From the NCBI GenBank assembly GCA_020726185.1, contig DYTB01000015.1:1-33159 (forward strand): a stretch of 33,159 bases of DNA. The letters are read 5' to 3'. This document shows, one piece after another, positions 1 to 8,940 of this stretch; the stretch's first letter is position 1; each line of letters begins with the position of its first letter. Made by a program: the position numbers and the translations under genes. The notes below the pieces were generated by a model. That model had not been told where the DNA came from and did no database searches. It saw only the letters and a list, made by a program, of their open reading frames with translations. This DNA is from Candidatus Odyssella sp. (lineage in GTDB: Bacteria; Pseudomonadota; Alphaproteobacteria; Paracaedibacterales; CAITNM01).

Positions 1-28
1 ATTTCCTCCATGACAAAATTATACCATC

Positions 29-163
29 TTAGCGTTCTTTAGTTAAGTGTCTCAACGCATCAACGCCCTGAGAAGCAATGTTTTGTGTCTTAATTGCTAA
101 AAGAGCTTCCTGGCTTTGTAGTCCAGTTCTAGCAATATTTAGAGCATTTTGAATTGAAGCCAT
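29..163 (-). pseudogene. FlgG-like flagellar rod gene, N-terminal fragment with early stop
   Basis: The ORF starts 9 bases after the flgF stop and encodes only 44 residues before TAA at 29-31. Its N-terminus (NALNIARTGLQSQEA, then QNIASQG) resembles the D0 helix of axial rod and hook proteins, where NNIAN is followed by TTGFK. FlgG normally follows FlgF in flgFG operons and is about 260 residues long, so this looks like the start of flgG cut short. Of the other two minus-strand frames, only one stays open from about position 35 to the window edge (TLRWYNFVMEE), so a frameshift is possible. Seen: short ORF, early stop, position. Inferred: FlgG identity and loss of function. It could also be a very short real protein; the rest of the gene lies outside the window. 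Confidence 0.55.
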
Positions 164-172
164 AACTACCTA

Positions 173-928
173 TCACACATTCTTTGACGAGACATTCAGT
201 ACTTTTTTACTGCTTTGCTCTTGTTCATCTATAATTTTTTGCGCATGTTCGAATTGACGTAGAATTTCAATCATCAAGATACTTTCTTTGACAGATGAAA
301 CGTTTGAGTCTTCTAAACCGAACTGTTTTATATAATACTTGGCTGAGATAGCAAGCTGTTGTTTTCCAGGGTCCAATAAATTGTCTCCTAAGCTTCTTAA
401 TTGTTCTTGCTGATCATGAACAGAAAAAACGCCAATTTTTCCAACGAGTACAGCGTCAGCATACACACCCCCATGAGGGTGAATAACAATACTCTTAACC
501 CCCTTTGGAATAAGAATAGGGGAATTTCCTTGATCCAAAACTTTATAGGCTCCAGTTGCTGTTACTAGCTCACCGTCATTATTAAGTGCAAATTGTCTAT
601 TTCTGGTTAACTTATTTCCTTTAGATGTTTGGACCATGAAATATCCATTTCCACTGATGGAGACATCTAACGGATTTCCTGTTTGTCGGTAGGAACCGTC
701 TGCAACATTTCGTAAAGATTTGTTAGCGCTTACAAAATGAACAACGCGTCCTTCTTTTCCTTTTTGTGTTGTGTTTACAAGCTTTACCATGTGGCTTTTA
801 AAACCAGGTGTGTTCGCATTTGCAAGATTATTTGTTGCTGTAGCTAAGCGCACCCATTGAGCTTCTTGAGAAGATAAGGCAACCGCATTTGGTTTCTGTA
901 CTGAGTGACTAGGCTTGTGTACATGCAT
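173..928 (-). CDS. flgF: flagellar basal-body rod protein FlgF
   Basis: Encodes 251 residues, the usual FlgF length. Residues about 30-45 carry the rod-protein signature NNLANANTPGFK. The middle holds the conserved GNGYFMVQT stretch (near 94-102) and an FALNNDGELVTATGAY stretch typical of FlgE/F/G proteins. The C-terminal D0 helix is NVSSVKESILMIEILRQFEH, equivalent to the family pattern N(V)xxVxxMxxMIxxxRxFE. FlgF forms part of the proximal rod of the flagellar basal body, exported by the flagellar type III apparatus rather than Sec; no signal peptide is seen. A flgG-like fragment follows 9 bases downstream and a sigma-54-type promoter lies 36 bases upstream, so it is probably the first gene of its transcript. 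The first 15 residues are longer and more polar than in typical FlgF. The ATG at 928 has no clear Shine-Dalgarno sequence. Confidence 0.85.
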   Translation of the reverse strand: MHVHKPSHSVQKPNAVALSSQEAQWVRLATATNNLANANTPGFKSHMVKLVNTTQKGKEGRVVHFVSANKSLRNVADGSYRQTGNPLDVSISGNGYFMVQTSKGNKLTRNRQFALNNDGELVTATGAYKVLDQGNSPILIPKGVKSIVIHPHGGVYADAVLVGKIGVFSVHDQQEQLRSLGDNLLDPGKQQLAISAKYYIKQFGLEDSNVSSVKESILMIEILRQFEHAQKIIDEQEQSSKKVLNVSSKNV

Positions 929-963
929 GTTTTAACAATTTTTTATTAGGTTTGTATATGTCA

Positions 964-981
964 GTGCAAGAAGCATGCCAA
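964..981 (-). promoter_or_regulatory. sigma-54 (-24/-12) promoter for flgF
   Basis: On the minus strand the sequence reads TTGGCATG-CTTC-TTGCAC. The invariant GG and GC are separated by exactly 10 bases, matching the RpoN consensus TGGCACG-N4-TTGCW except for T in place of C at one position. The predicted start falls near 954, giving a leader of about 26 bases before the flgF ATG. Sigma-54 control of rod and hook genes is well known in alphaproteobacteria such as Caulobacter. No activator-binding site was identified. Confidence 0.7.
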
Positions 982-1049
982 CAAAAAACTTGAATAGAAT
1001 TCGTTAATTTCCTATGGTGCGATAATGGAATTATTTATTAATCAGAATC

Positions 1050-3737
1050 ATGTCTCGTAAATTTATCTATATATCTGCTTTTTTAGTGACGCTTGTTGGG
1101 ATTGTTCCTCTTTTTATTGATTTTTCAAATTATGCGCGTCCGTATATTAAAGATGCTGAAAAAACAATCGGCAGAACTATTAGTACAGGGTCAATACGTT
1201 TGCAAATCCTTCCAACGCCACGTCTTAAAATTCATGATGTGATTTTAAGCAATGCACCAAACGCAAGTAAGCCAGAAATGGTAAAAGTTAAAAGTGTTGA
1301 AGTTATCCTTAGCCTGTTCGATTTACTAAAAGGCAAAATCGTTGTTAAGAGCGTTGACTTAAAAACGCCAGAAATAACTTTAGAAAAAGCAAAAAATGGC
1401 ACAGCAAACTGGGAATTAAATATAGCTTCATCAGAATCAGAACATGAATCAAAGAAAACAACTGCAAAGCCTGCAAATGCAGCTGCCGCAGGAGTTGTTG
1501 TTAGTCATATTGATATATCTAATGCGACTGTTACTTACATTGACCATAAAGAAGGTTCTACAAAAACATTCTCAAATTTAAATATTGAATGCGACAGTGA
1601 AACCCTTATGGGGCCATACAAAATACACATTCATGCAGATGCACATGAAAATAACATTGATATTGCAATGCTTACAGGGGCTATAAATCTCAGCGGAAAA
1701 ACTGCATTAAAAGCAGACATATCTGTAAGTCACAAAACTCAAAAGGTGCATATCAACTTAGATGGTGCAGTAGATATTTCAAGAGAGCAATTTCTAGGAA
1801 AGCTTAAAGCGTCTTCGGCCGACTGTCCGTTGACTGTAGAGTTACCTCATCAAAAAATTGATTTGAGAAAACCTGTTGATATGCAAGGTGATATTCAAGC
1901 TACAGCAGAGCAGGTTACCGTAAAGAATTTACGTATTAGTCACGCCATTGGTCAGCTATCGGGCATGCTGAGCTATAATATTTCCTCTCAGCGTTTTGAT
2001 GCAGATCTTAAGTTTAAACACGAAGTAGATTCTATTAATCTGCAATGTTCAACAAAAGATTTTAGTGAATTTGAATACCATATTTACAGTGAGCATTATC
2101 AAGACATATTGAAATGGTTTACCCAAGACCAAACCTTAAAAAATAAAATTGATATTAAAGGATCCTTTAAAGCAGAGGATGATTTGCTAGTGTTTAAAAA
2201 AACAGCAATTCAGCTTGGTGATGCAAATGCTGATGCAAGTATTCAGTACAACACCACAACTAAGCAAGCCAAAGCAACTGTGCAACTGCAAAGCATTCAG
2301 CAATGGGGTCAGCTATTTGGTCATTCCTTGCCATTTTCAGGATCATCAGTAATTGCTTTAAGTCTTGTGCCGAACAAAGAAAATCTAGAAGTTTTAGCGA
2401 AAGTGTCGCTAGCCAAAGGAAACATATTTTTTGATGGCTCACTAGGCCAGGGTGACTTGCTTGCAAAAGGAAGCTTAACCCTAGAGCATATCAATTTGAA
2501 TGATTACGTGGTGAATTTAGAAAGTACAGTGTTGGTCAAAAAAACTGAAATTGACTTAACCTTGAAAAAAATTGAATTGAAAGATAAAGCAGGACTTGAT
2601 TTGTTTGCAGGTGGAAAGCTCCTAATTGATTTGAGTAAGGAAAAGCCACATATCGCTGGGTCAATCACTGCACAGCCAATCCAATTAACATCATATCAAG
2701 GTGATGCTGTTTATTTGAGAAGAGCACTGTATACGCCAGAAACAATTAGATATCAATTTTTGCAAATTGCAGCAAATGCTAATTCACGTTGGTCATCCGC
2801 ACCTATAAAACTACCTTTGCACGCATTTACTATGAGCTTGCAAGTTAATGTACCTAAAATCGCGTTAGGCGGGCTTGTTTTTGAAGCGTTGCAGTCGGAC
2901 ATTAGTTTGAAAGCAGGGAAATTAGGCATTCCATTTTCTGCGCATATGTATGGAGGAAAACTAAGTGGTGCGTTGCAAGTTGAATCTGCAAGTGATCAAA
3001 GCATTGGTTTAGCAGTTAAGTTTGATAATATTGCTATAGAAAAAATTCAAGCAGCAGCTGCACATTTTTCTAGCGGAAAAGCTTCTGGTGAAATAGATTT
3101 AAAGACTCATGGTAATTCACAGTATGATTGGGTAAGCAAGCTTAAAGGTCAGGCAAACTTCAGTGTTAAAGATGGAATTGTTAAGGGCTTCGACCTAAGT
3201 GCTATTACGAATTTGCTGAAAAAACCCAGTAACTTGCTTGATCTGAAGAATCTTCAGAACTGCTTTAGTGGTAGTGGGCAAACAGCATTTTCCAATGCAG
3301 GTGGAAAATTTACTATAGTTGATGGAGTGGCTACTATAAATAATTTGATTGTAGAAGCAACCGATGCTCAGCTAAAAGCCGAAGGTCAGGCAGATCTTTT
3401 GAATTGGCAAATGCGTTTCACAGGTGAAGTTTTAGCGCCAACCTTAAAAAATGTTCCGCCAATAAAGTTCACTATTAAAGGTCCAATAGATCAACCAAAT
3501 TATAATCTTGATCTAAAACAGCTTCAGCAATTGTTTTTGCAAAAAGGAGCTGGTGATTTAGTATCAAAAACATTTGGAAAAGCAATTCCAGGACTTGATA
3601 AACTAATTCCAGGATTAGGCAAAAAATCAAAAGGAGATGCTGCTCCACAAGCTAGCAATTCAAATGCGCCTGAAGACAATGCCCCCGTTAAGGCTGACAA
3701 AGTTGTGAAAGGTCTTTTGAAAGGTATTTTTGGGTAA
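1050..3737 (+). CDS. AsmA family protein
   Basis: Encodes 895 residues. A single N-terminal membrane anchor (about residues 5-24) is followed by the AsmA N-terminal domain, recognisable from the IDFSNYARPYIKDAEK start and the RTISTGSIRLQILPTPRLKI stretch. The middle is long and beta-rich. Residues about 640-850 form an AsmA C-terminal region with motifs such as ASGEIDLKTHGNS and SVKDGIVKGFDLSAI. The tail is polar and low-complexity (GKKSKGDAAPQASNSNAPED). AsmA-like proteins are inner-membrane-anchored periplasmic bridges of the wider AsmA/TamB group, implicated in outer-membrane lipid homeostasis; the exact substrate here is unknown. The gene is transcribed divergently from flgF and separated by 55 bases from the TauE/pot operon, which has its own promoter. 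Its Shine-Dalgarno sequence is weak. Confidence 0.9.
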   Translation: MSRKFIYISAFLVTLVGIVPLFIDFSNYARPYIKDAEKTIGRTISTGSIRLQILPTPRLKIHDVILSNAPNASKPEMVKVKSVEVILSLFDLLKGKIVVKSVDLKTPEITLEKAKNGTANWELNIASSESEHESKKTTAKPANAAAAGVVVSHIDISNATVTYIDHKEGSTKTFSNLNIECDSETLMGPYKIHIHADAHENNIDIAMLTGAINLSGKTALKADISVSHKTQKVHINLDGAVDISREQFLGKLKASSADCPLTVELPHQKIDLRKPVDMQGDIQATAEQVTVKNLRISHAIGQLSGMLSYNISSQRFDADLKFKHEVDSINLQCSTKDFSEFEYHIYSEHYQDILKWFTQDQTLKNKIDIKGSFKAEDDLLVFKKTAIQLGDANADASIQYNTTTKQAKATVQLQSIQQWGQLFGHSLPFSGSSVIALSLVPNKENLEVLAKVSLAKGNIFFDGSLGQGDLLAKGSLTLEHINLNDYVVNLESTVLVKKTEIDLTLKKIELKDKAGLDLFAGGKLLIDLSKEKPHIAGSITAQPIQLTSYQGDAVYLRRALYTPETIRYQFLQIAANANSRWSSAPIKLPLHAFTMSLQVNVPKIALGGLVFEALQSDISLKAGKLGIPFSAHMYGGKLSGALQVESASDQSIGLAVKFDNIAIEKIQAAAAHFSSGKASGEIDLKTHGNSQYDWVSKLKGQANFSVKDGIVKGFDLSAITNLLKKPSNLLDLKNLQNCFSGSGQTAFSNAGGKFTIVDGVATINNLIVEATDAQLKAEGQADLLNWQMRFTGEVLAPTLKNVPPIKFTIKGPIDQPNYNLDLKQLQQLFLQKGAGDLVSKTFGKAIPGLDKLIPGLGKKSKGDAAPQASNSNAPEDNAPVKADKVVKGLLKGIFG

Positions 3738-3757
3738 GATTTAAAAATAAAACTGCC

Positions 3758-3786
3758 CTGACAATTACAAAAAATTAAGCTATCAT
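3758..3786 (+). promoter_or_regulatory. promoter of TauE-potFGHI operon
   Basis: CTGACA (3758-3763) and TATCAT (3781-3786) are separated by 17 bases, a good sigma-70-type pair. The predicted transcription start lies at or next to 3793, which is itself the A of the first ATG. This suggests either a leaderless mRNA or translation from the in-frame ATG at 3814. Prediction from sequence only. Confidence 0.55.
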
Positions 3787-3792
3787 GGTAGT

Positions 3793-4875
3793 ATGGAACT
3801 TATATACTTACCAATGGCTGATATCTACTTGTCCTTACCTTTGCTTTTAGCAATTGGGTTAGGAGGAGGTATTATTTCGTCAATGTTAGGAATTGGTGGG
3901 GGTATTATTATCACTCCGAGCCTAATGAGCATTGGTATTCCATCAGCCGTTGCCATTTCAACGCAATTAAATAATTCCGTAGGCACTAACTTCAGTGGAT
4001 TTTTAGCGTATCAGCAAGAACGCGATGTCGATATTAGCTTGGCATGGTATCTATTTATGGGGGGGCTTGCCGGTGCATTAATTGAAAAATTTGCACTTAC
4101 CCAAGTTGAAAGTAAAGCTGCGAGTTACGCTGTTTTAAAAATTGTCGTTTTTCTTGTTGTTGTTATCAGTAGCATTGTAACGCTGATACAGTCACAACGA
4201 CCAACTCAAACAAGAACTGAAAAGGGCGCCATGATGCGCCGTTGGATGATTTATTTTCCTTGGCATAAAATCTTTCTTCGCTCTCGTGTGGAAATGAGCA
4301 TTCTTGTGCCCTTAGGCGTTGGATTTTTCACAGGTACTGTTACTACTAGTTTGGGTGGAGGTAACAGCCTTCTTATTGCGCCAATTTTAATGTACTTGCT
4401 GGGACGCAGTTCGCCTGTGGTTTCAGGAACTTCATTACTTGCAGGATTTGGTATTAATATCGTTGTTACTTTTATTTCAAGCGTTGGAAAAGCTCCTGTT
4501 GATTTTGTTCTTCTTCCTATTCTTTCTATTAGTAGTGTGGTTGGTTCAATTATTGGGGCCAGATTGGCCTATAAATTTAGCTCTAAAGCTTTAAAAATGA
4601 TTGGTTCAGTTGTGCTAATGGCGCTTGCTACCAAAATGTATTTGGAATTAAAGCTTGTGAATTGGCAAACAATGTCTAAAGGGCAAAACTTCTTTAATAA
4701 ATTTCCAAAAGTTTTGAAAAAAATTCAGGCAATGCCAGACCAAAGCTGGATGCTTCCCATAGCGCAATATGCTCATGACTCTCCAATGGAATACACTATC
4801 TTTACTCTTGTGCTTGTGACTGTTTTTGCCGGATCAGTGCAATATGTGCTTAATTGTATAGCGTGGCGTAGCTAG
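3793..4875 (+). CDS. TauE/SafE family permease (DUF81)
   Basis: Encodes a polytopic membrane protein of 360 residues with the two-repeat structure of the TauE/SafE family. Repeat one holds GLGGGIISSMLGIGGG (about residues 22-37) followed by PSAVAISTQL. Repeat two holds TTSLGGGNSLLIAPIL (about 184-199) followed by SGTSLLAGF. Family members are proposed exporters of sulfite, sulfoacetate and related organic anions; the substrate here cannot be read from sequence. The gene heads the polyamine transporter operon, and its TAG stop directly abuts the ATG of potF (TAGATG), implying translational coupling. The start is ambiguous: ATG at 3793 coincides with the predicted transcription start, and ATG at 3814 (MADIYLSLP) would shorten the protein by 7 residues. 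Neither has a clear ribosome binding site. The last ~90 residues are an unusual tail after the second repeat, ending in another membrane helix. Confidence 0.85.
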   Translation: MELIYLPMADIYLSLPLLLAIGLGGGIISSMLGIGGGIIITPSLMSIGIPSAVAISTQLNNSVGTNFSGFLAYQQERDVDISLAWYLFMGGLAGALIEKFALTQVESKAASYAVLKIVVFLVVVISSIVTLIQSQRPTQTRTEKGAMMRRWMIYFPWHKIFLRSRVEMSILVPLGVGFFTGTVTTSLGGGNSLLIAPILMYLLGRSSPVVSGTSLLAGFGINIVVTFISSVGKAPVDFVLLPILSISSVVGSIIGARLAYKFSSKALKMIGSVVLMALATKMYLELKLVNWQTMSKGQNFFNKFPKVLKKIQAMPDQSWMLPIAQYAHDSPMEYTIFTLVLVTVFAGSVQYVLNCIAWRS

Positions 4876-6006
4876 ATGTTCTCTCGTTTTTTATTTCGTC
4901 TGTTACTTGTGGTCTCTATTGTTAGCATTGGAGTTTGGTATTTTTTTCAACCATCTCCAGCACAAGCTGAAGATAAATACGTAAATGTTTATTGCTGGTA
5001 TGGATTGCTTGATCAAGAAACCATTAAAGAATTTGAAAATGAAACAGGTATAACCGTTCGTTTAGATGCTTACGATAATAACGAAGTGTTAGAAGCAAAA
5101 TTGCTTGCTAGCAATAGTGGTTTTGACGTTGTTTTTCCTTCAGCAACACCTTACATAGCTTGGCAAATTCAAGCGGGTGTTTACCAGAAACTTGATAAAA
5201 ATCTATTACCTAACATTGTAGAGCTTGACCCAGTAGTGGTGCATTGGATGCGTAACGTAGACAAAAATCTTACGTATTCTCTTCCATATTTTTGGGGAAC
5301 AGTTGGGATTGTTTACAATAGAGATGTTTTGGAGAAAGTTTTCCCAAAGGGATTTGAGCAAAATCTAGATTTATTATTTAATCCTAACAATCTTAAAAAG
5401 CTATCTAAATATGGGGTGTCGCTACTGGAAGAAAGCGTTGATGTTATTCCATTTTCACTAATGTATATAAACAAAAATCCCAATTTAGCATTGCAAGAAG
5501 ATCTTGATCTAGCTGCAAAACACCTGATGAAAATGCGTCCGTATATAAGGCGGTTTACTTCTTCAAGAGTAGTGAACGATATTGTTTTAGGCGACACTGC
5601 AATAGCACTTGTTTGGTCTGGAGAAGCTCAACAAGCAATTACAGAAGCTAAGGAACAAGGTAAAAATATTGAATACTTTATTCCTCCTGAGGGGGGAGTC
5701 ACGTGGATTGATGCTATGGCCATTCCGCAAGGCGCACCGCATCCTAAAAATGCTCATGCATTTATTAATTTTTTACTGAAGCCGCATATTGCAGCGCGTA
5801 TTTGTCAAAATACAGCGCACGGTGTTGCAGTAAGCCGTGCTAAAAAATATATGTCAGATGATATTTTAAACAATGAAGGCATTTATCCAGGCAAAAATAT
5901 ATTAAAAAATCTTTTTTTAAATGCTCCGCCTAAGACTCAGAAGGAGTTACAATTTGAACGTGAACGCACTCGGGTGTGGGCAAAAATACGCCTTAATGAA
6001 TATTAG
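4876..6006 (+). CDS. potF: periplasmic polyamine-binding protein PotF/PotD
   Basis: Encodes the 376-residue substrate-binding subunit of a spermidine/putrescine ABC importer. A signal peptide spans about residues 1-31 (hydrophobic 5-22, cleavage likely after AQA at 29-31). The mature start VNVYCWYGLLDQETIKEFE corresponds to the family's VxIYxWxxYxxxxxxxxFE pattern. Further landmarks are GFDVVFPSATPYIAWQIQAG, PYFWGTVGIVYN (domain crossover) and VWSGEAQQAI near residue 250, in the region of the polyamine-binding cleft. Gene order binding protein, ATPase, permease, permease matches potFGHI, and the ATPase is close to PotG, so putrescine is the favoured substrate; spermidine cannot be excluded. 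Coupled to the TauE gene upstream (adjacent stop and start) and 8 bases from potG. Confidence 0.92.
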   Translation: MFSRFLFRLLLVVSIVSIGVWYFFQPSPAQAEDKYVNVYCWYGLLDQETIKEFENETGITVRLDAYDNNEVLEAKLLASNSGFDVVFPSATPYIAWQIQAGVYQKLDKNLLPNIVELDPVVVHWMRNVDKNLTYSLPYFWGTVGIVYNRDVLEKVFPKGFEQNLDLLFNPNNLKKLSKYGVSLLEESVDVIPFSLMYINKNPNLALQEDLDLAAKHLMKMRPYIRRFTSSRVVNDIVLGDTAIALVWSGEAQQAITEAKEQGKNIEYFIPPEGGVTWIDAMAIPQGAPHPKNAHAFINFLLKPHIAARICQNTAHGVAVSRAKKYMSDDILNNEGIYPGKNILKNLFLNAPPKTQKELQFERERTRVWAKIRLNEY

Positions 6007-6014
6007 GAAAAATT

Positions 6015-7166
6015 ATGTCGATTATTGGAAATAGAGATCAATTAAGAAACCTGGAACCTTGGCAAGATCCAAGTGTTAAACCATATGTTTTGATTGAAAA
6101 TATTAATAAGAATTTCGGCACAACAGTTGCTGTTAAAAATCTTTCCATTTCTATATACCGCGGTGAACTTTTTGCATTGCTTGGTGCATCTGGTTGTGGA
6201 AAATCAACATTGTTACGTATTCTTGCAGGGCTTGAAAAACCTTCTAGTGGACGAATTGTCATTGATGATGTTGATATTACTGATTTGCCTCCATACAAGC
6301 GTCCGGTGAGCATGATGTTTCAATCTTATGCGTTGTTTCCACACATGACGGTTGAAGACAACATTAATTTTGGTTTGAAGCAGGAACACCTTTCTAAAAA
6401 TCAAATTACAGAACGTGTAGATGAAGTTCTTGATTTAGTACAGTTACGTAAATACCGTGACCGCAAGCCTGGGCAACTTTCAGGTGGACAACAGCAGCGT
6501 GTTGCGCTGGCGCGTAGCCTTGCTAAGCGTCCAAAATTATTATTACTTGATGAACCACTAGGTGCTTTAGATAAAAAGCTTCGTGAAAAAACCCAGTTTG
6601 AATTGGTCAACATTCAAGAACGTGTGGGTATTACTTTCGTTGTTGTTACCCATGATCAAGAAGAAGCCATGACTATGTCTAGCCGCATTGGCATTATGGA
6701 CGAAGGACAAATTAGACAAATTGGAAAACCGCATGAAATTTATGAATTTCCACATTCTCGCTTTGTTGCTGAATTCATAGGGTCAATGAATATGTTTGAA
6801 GGGGTTGTTGTTGAAGACGAACCCGATCATGTGGTCATTGAATCATCTGAATCAGGGTGCGAACTGTACGTTACCCACGCAGCATCTATGCCAGTAGGTT
6901 CAAACGTAACTGTTGGGCTGCGCCCTGAAAAAGTAATGATCTCAACAAATCCGAATCCTAATTTGGGTCGCAATTGCACAAAAGGAATTGTACGTGAAAT
7001 AGCCTATTTGGGTGACATTAGCATTTACCACGTTCAGCTTGAATCAGGAAAAATTGTACAGGCGTCACTGCCAAATTTGTTACGTTTGTCTGAACGTGAC
7101 GTAAAGTGGGATGACGAAGTTTATTTGTTCTGGAGACCAGAAAACGGAGTCGTCTTAAGCGTATGA
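6015..7166 (+). CDS. potG: polyamine ABC transporter ATP-binding protein PotG
   Basis: Encodes a 383-residue ABC ATPase that energises polyamine import at the inner membrane. Visible motifs are Walker [10 protein letters not shown] at 57-65, Q-loop Q103 in [13 protein letters not shown], the signature LSGGQ at 155-159, Walker B LLLLDE at 175-180, D-loop GALD and switch histidine H213 in [10 protein letters not shown]. Residues from about 255 form the TOBE-type regulatory domain (VGLRPEKV). The sequence around [23 protein letters not shown] closely follows the PotG pattern. A Shine-Dalgarno AGGA formed partly by the upstream stop codon sits 7 bases before the ATG. The last 4 bases overlap the next gene (ATGA). 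Confidence 0.95.
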   Translation: MSIIGNRDQLRNLEPWQDPSVKPYVLIENINKNFGTTVAVKNLSISIYRGELFALLGASGCGKSTLLRILAGLEKPSSGRIVIDDVDITDLPPYKRPVSMMFQSYALFPHMTVEDNINFGLKQEHLSKNQITERVDEVLDLVQLRKYRDRKPGQLSGGQQQRVALARSLAKRPKLLLLDEPLGALDKKLREKTQFELVNIQERVGITFVVVTHDQEEAMTMSSRIGIMDEGQIRQIGKPHEIYEFPHSRFVAEFIGSMNMFEGVVVEDEPDHVVIESSESGCELYVTHAASMPVGSNVTVGLRPEKVMISTNPNPNLGRNCTKGIVREIAYLGDISIYHVQLESGKIVQASLPNLLRLSERDVKWDDEVYLFWRPENGVVLSV

Positions 7167-8119
7167 TTCTACAAATACTGGAACAATTTTTTGAATTTTT
7201 TTGGGGAGAGCTCTGCTACATAGGAAGAAACTTGCGCGATAAGTGGTTAGTAATTTCTATTCCTTACTTATGGCTTGCTTTGTTTTTCCTTTTTCCATTT
7301 CTCATTATTTTTAAAATTAGTTTTTCAGAACTCCAGGTAGGTATTCCCCCATTTCAAAATATCGTTGAATGGACGCCAGACTTACTGCTCAAAATTCGCC
7401 TGCATTTTGAAAGCTATTGGACCGTTTTTACCGATAATTTCTATATACATGCGGTGTTTAGCTCTTTAAGAATTGCATTGTTTTCTACGGTAGGCTGCTT
7501 AATCATTGGGTATATGATTGCCTACAGCATTTCAAGGGTAAAAACATCGTGGCGTATGCCGTTATTGCTAATGATTGCGCTACCTTTCTGGACATCTTTT
7601 CTTATCCGAGTGTACGCATGGATGGCAATGTTAAGTAGCAAAGGTTTGGTGAATAGCATTCTTTTGAAGCTTCATATAATCAGCAGCCCGCTACAGCTTC
7701 TTGATAATGACGCGGCCGTTTGTTTGGGCATTATATATTGTTATCTACCGTTCATGGTTTTCCCCATTTATGCATCGCTCATAAAAATTAATGATGACTT
7801 TATTGAAGCTGCCCACGACTTGGGTTGCCCTCCTTGGCGTGCTTTTTGGAGCATCACCGTACCGCTGTCTAAGCAGGGAATTATTGCGGGAATCATTTTA
7901 GTGTTCCTTCCTTCAATTGGGGAATTTGTGATTCCAGAAATTCTTGGTGGACCAGAAACAGTCACTATCGGACGTGTGCTTTGGTGGGAATTTTTCAACA
8001 ATAGAAACTGGCCCTTAGCAAGTGCTGTGGCTGTTCTTATGGTGTTTCTGTTCGTTGTACCCATTATGATTTTAAGAAATCGCCAGCTTGATGCAACAGA
8101 AAAGGCCGCACAAACATGA
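7163..8119 (+). CDS. potH: polyamine ABC transporter permease PotH
   Basis: Encodes a 318-residue inner-membrane permease. About six hydrophobic segments are seen, the first near residues 30-51. The cytoplasmic EAA loop that docks onto the ATPase is at about 215-235 (EAAHDLGCPPWRAFWSITVP) and is followed by GEFVIPEILGG, typical of PotB/PotH. It forms the heterodimeric channel with PotI. The start overlaps potG by 4 bases (ATGA) and its end overlaps potI by 4 bases, so the three genes are translationally coupled. A hydrophilic N-terminal extension of about 28 residues precedes the first membrane segment. Confidence 0.93.
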   Translation: MILQILEQFFEFFWGELCYIGRNLRDKWLVISIPYLWLALFFLFPFLIIFKISFSELQVGIPPFQNIVEWTPDLLLKIRLHFESYWTVFTDNFYIHAVFSSLRIALFSTVGCLIIGYMIAYSISRVKTSWRMPLLLMIALPFWTSFLIRVYAWMAMLSSKGLVNSILLKLHIISSPLQLLDNDAAVCLGIIYCYLPFMVFPIYASLIKINDDFIEAAHDLGCPPWRAFWSITVPLSKQGIIAGIILVFLPSIGEFVIPEILGGPETVTIGRVLWWEFFNNRNWPLASAVAVLMVFLFVVPIMILRNRQLDATEKAAQT

Positions 8120-8919
8120 TTCGCTTTTCCAGATTTAACCTTGGGGCGCTTATTTTTGGGTACGGATTTCTATACGTCCCCATTCTGTACCTAATAGTAT
8201 ATTCGTTTAATGATTCTAGAATCATTGGTGTATGGGCAGGATTTTCCACACGCTGGTACACAAAATTATTTGAAGACGATGCTCTTATTCGTGCCGTACT
8301 AAACAGCTTTGAAATCGCTGCAATTGTCGCAACCTTAGCTGTTGCTTTTGGCACAATGGCTGCCATTATCATGGTGCGTTTTAAACGCTTCCGTGGAAAA
8401 ACTTTATTCAGCGGTTTAATTTCAGCACCTTTGGTTATGCCAGAAGTGATTACTGGCCTTGCACTTTTGTTAATGTTTGTAACCCTGGAACGTGCGATTG
8501 GGTGGCCATCTGAACGCGGCATGCTAACTATTATCATCGCGCATATCACGCTTACTATGTCATATGTTTACCTGGTCATTCAGGCACGTTTAATTGATTT
8601 TGATAAATCATTGGAAGAAGCCGCAATGGTGCTCGGGGCAAAACCATCTGTTGTATTTTTTAAAATAACGCTCCCTCTAATTTTTCCATCATTACTAGCG
8701 GGGTGGCTATTAGCATTTGCACTATCTTTAGACGATGTAGTCATTGCTAGCTTTTTAGCAGGACCTGGCGCCACGACATTACCAATTTTAGTATTTTCAA
8801 GTGTGCGGACAGGTGTCACGCCAGAACTAAATGCCCTAGCTACAATTATAGTTGGAATTGTAAGCATTGGTATTTTGATCAGTGGTCTTATCATGCACCG
8901 CAGGGCATCCACGCATTAG
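8116..8919 (+). CDS. potI: polyamine ABC transporter permease PotI
   Basis: Encodes a 267-residue inner-membrane permease, the second channel subunit. Its EAA loop starts at 167 (EEAAMVLGAKPSVVFFKITL) and is followed by LLAGWLLAFALSLDDVVIASF, a diagnostic stretch of PotC/PotI. The N-terminus has the YVPILYLIVYSFNDS segment characteristic of this subfamily. It overlaps potH by 4 bases and is the last gene of the operon. No convincing terminator is seen downstream; the next genes are on the opposite strand and converge on it. Confidence 0.93.
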   Translation: MIRFSRFNLGALIFGYGFLYVPILYLIVYSFNDSRIIGVWAGFSTRWYTKLFEDDALIRAVLNSFEIAAIVATLAVAFGTMAAIIMVRFKRFRGKTLFSGLISAPLVMPEVITGLALLLMFVTLERAIGWPSERGMLTIIIAHITLTMSYVYLVIQARLIDFDKSLEEAAMVLGAKPSVVFFKITLPLIFPSLLAGWLLAFALSLDDVVIASFLAGPGATTLPILVFSSVRTGVTPELNALATIIVGIVSIGILISGLIMHRRASTH

Positions 8920-8940
8920 CTTTACATTGGTAATAACTTC

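Noticed and set aside
5313..8912. Several long minus-strand ORFs opposite the pot genes
   Set aside because: They are antisense shadows of strongly conserved ABC transporter genes and show no protein family features.
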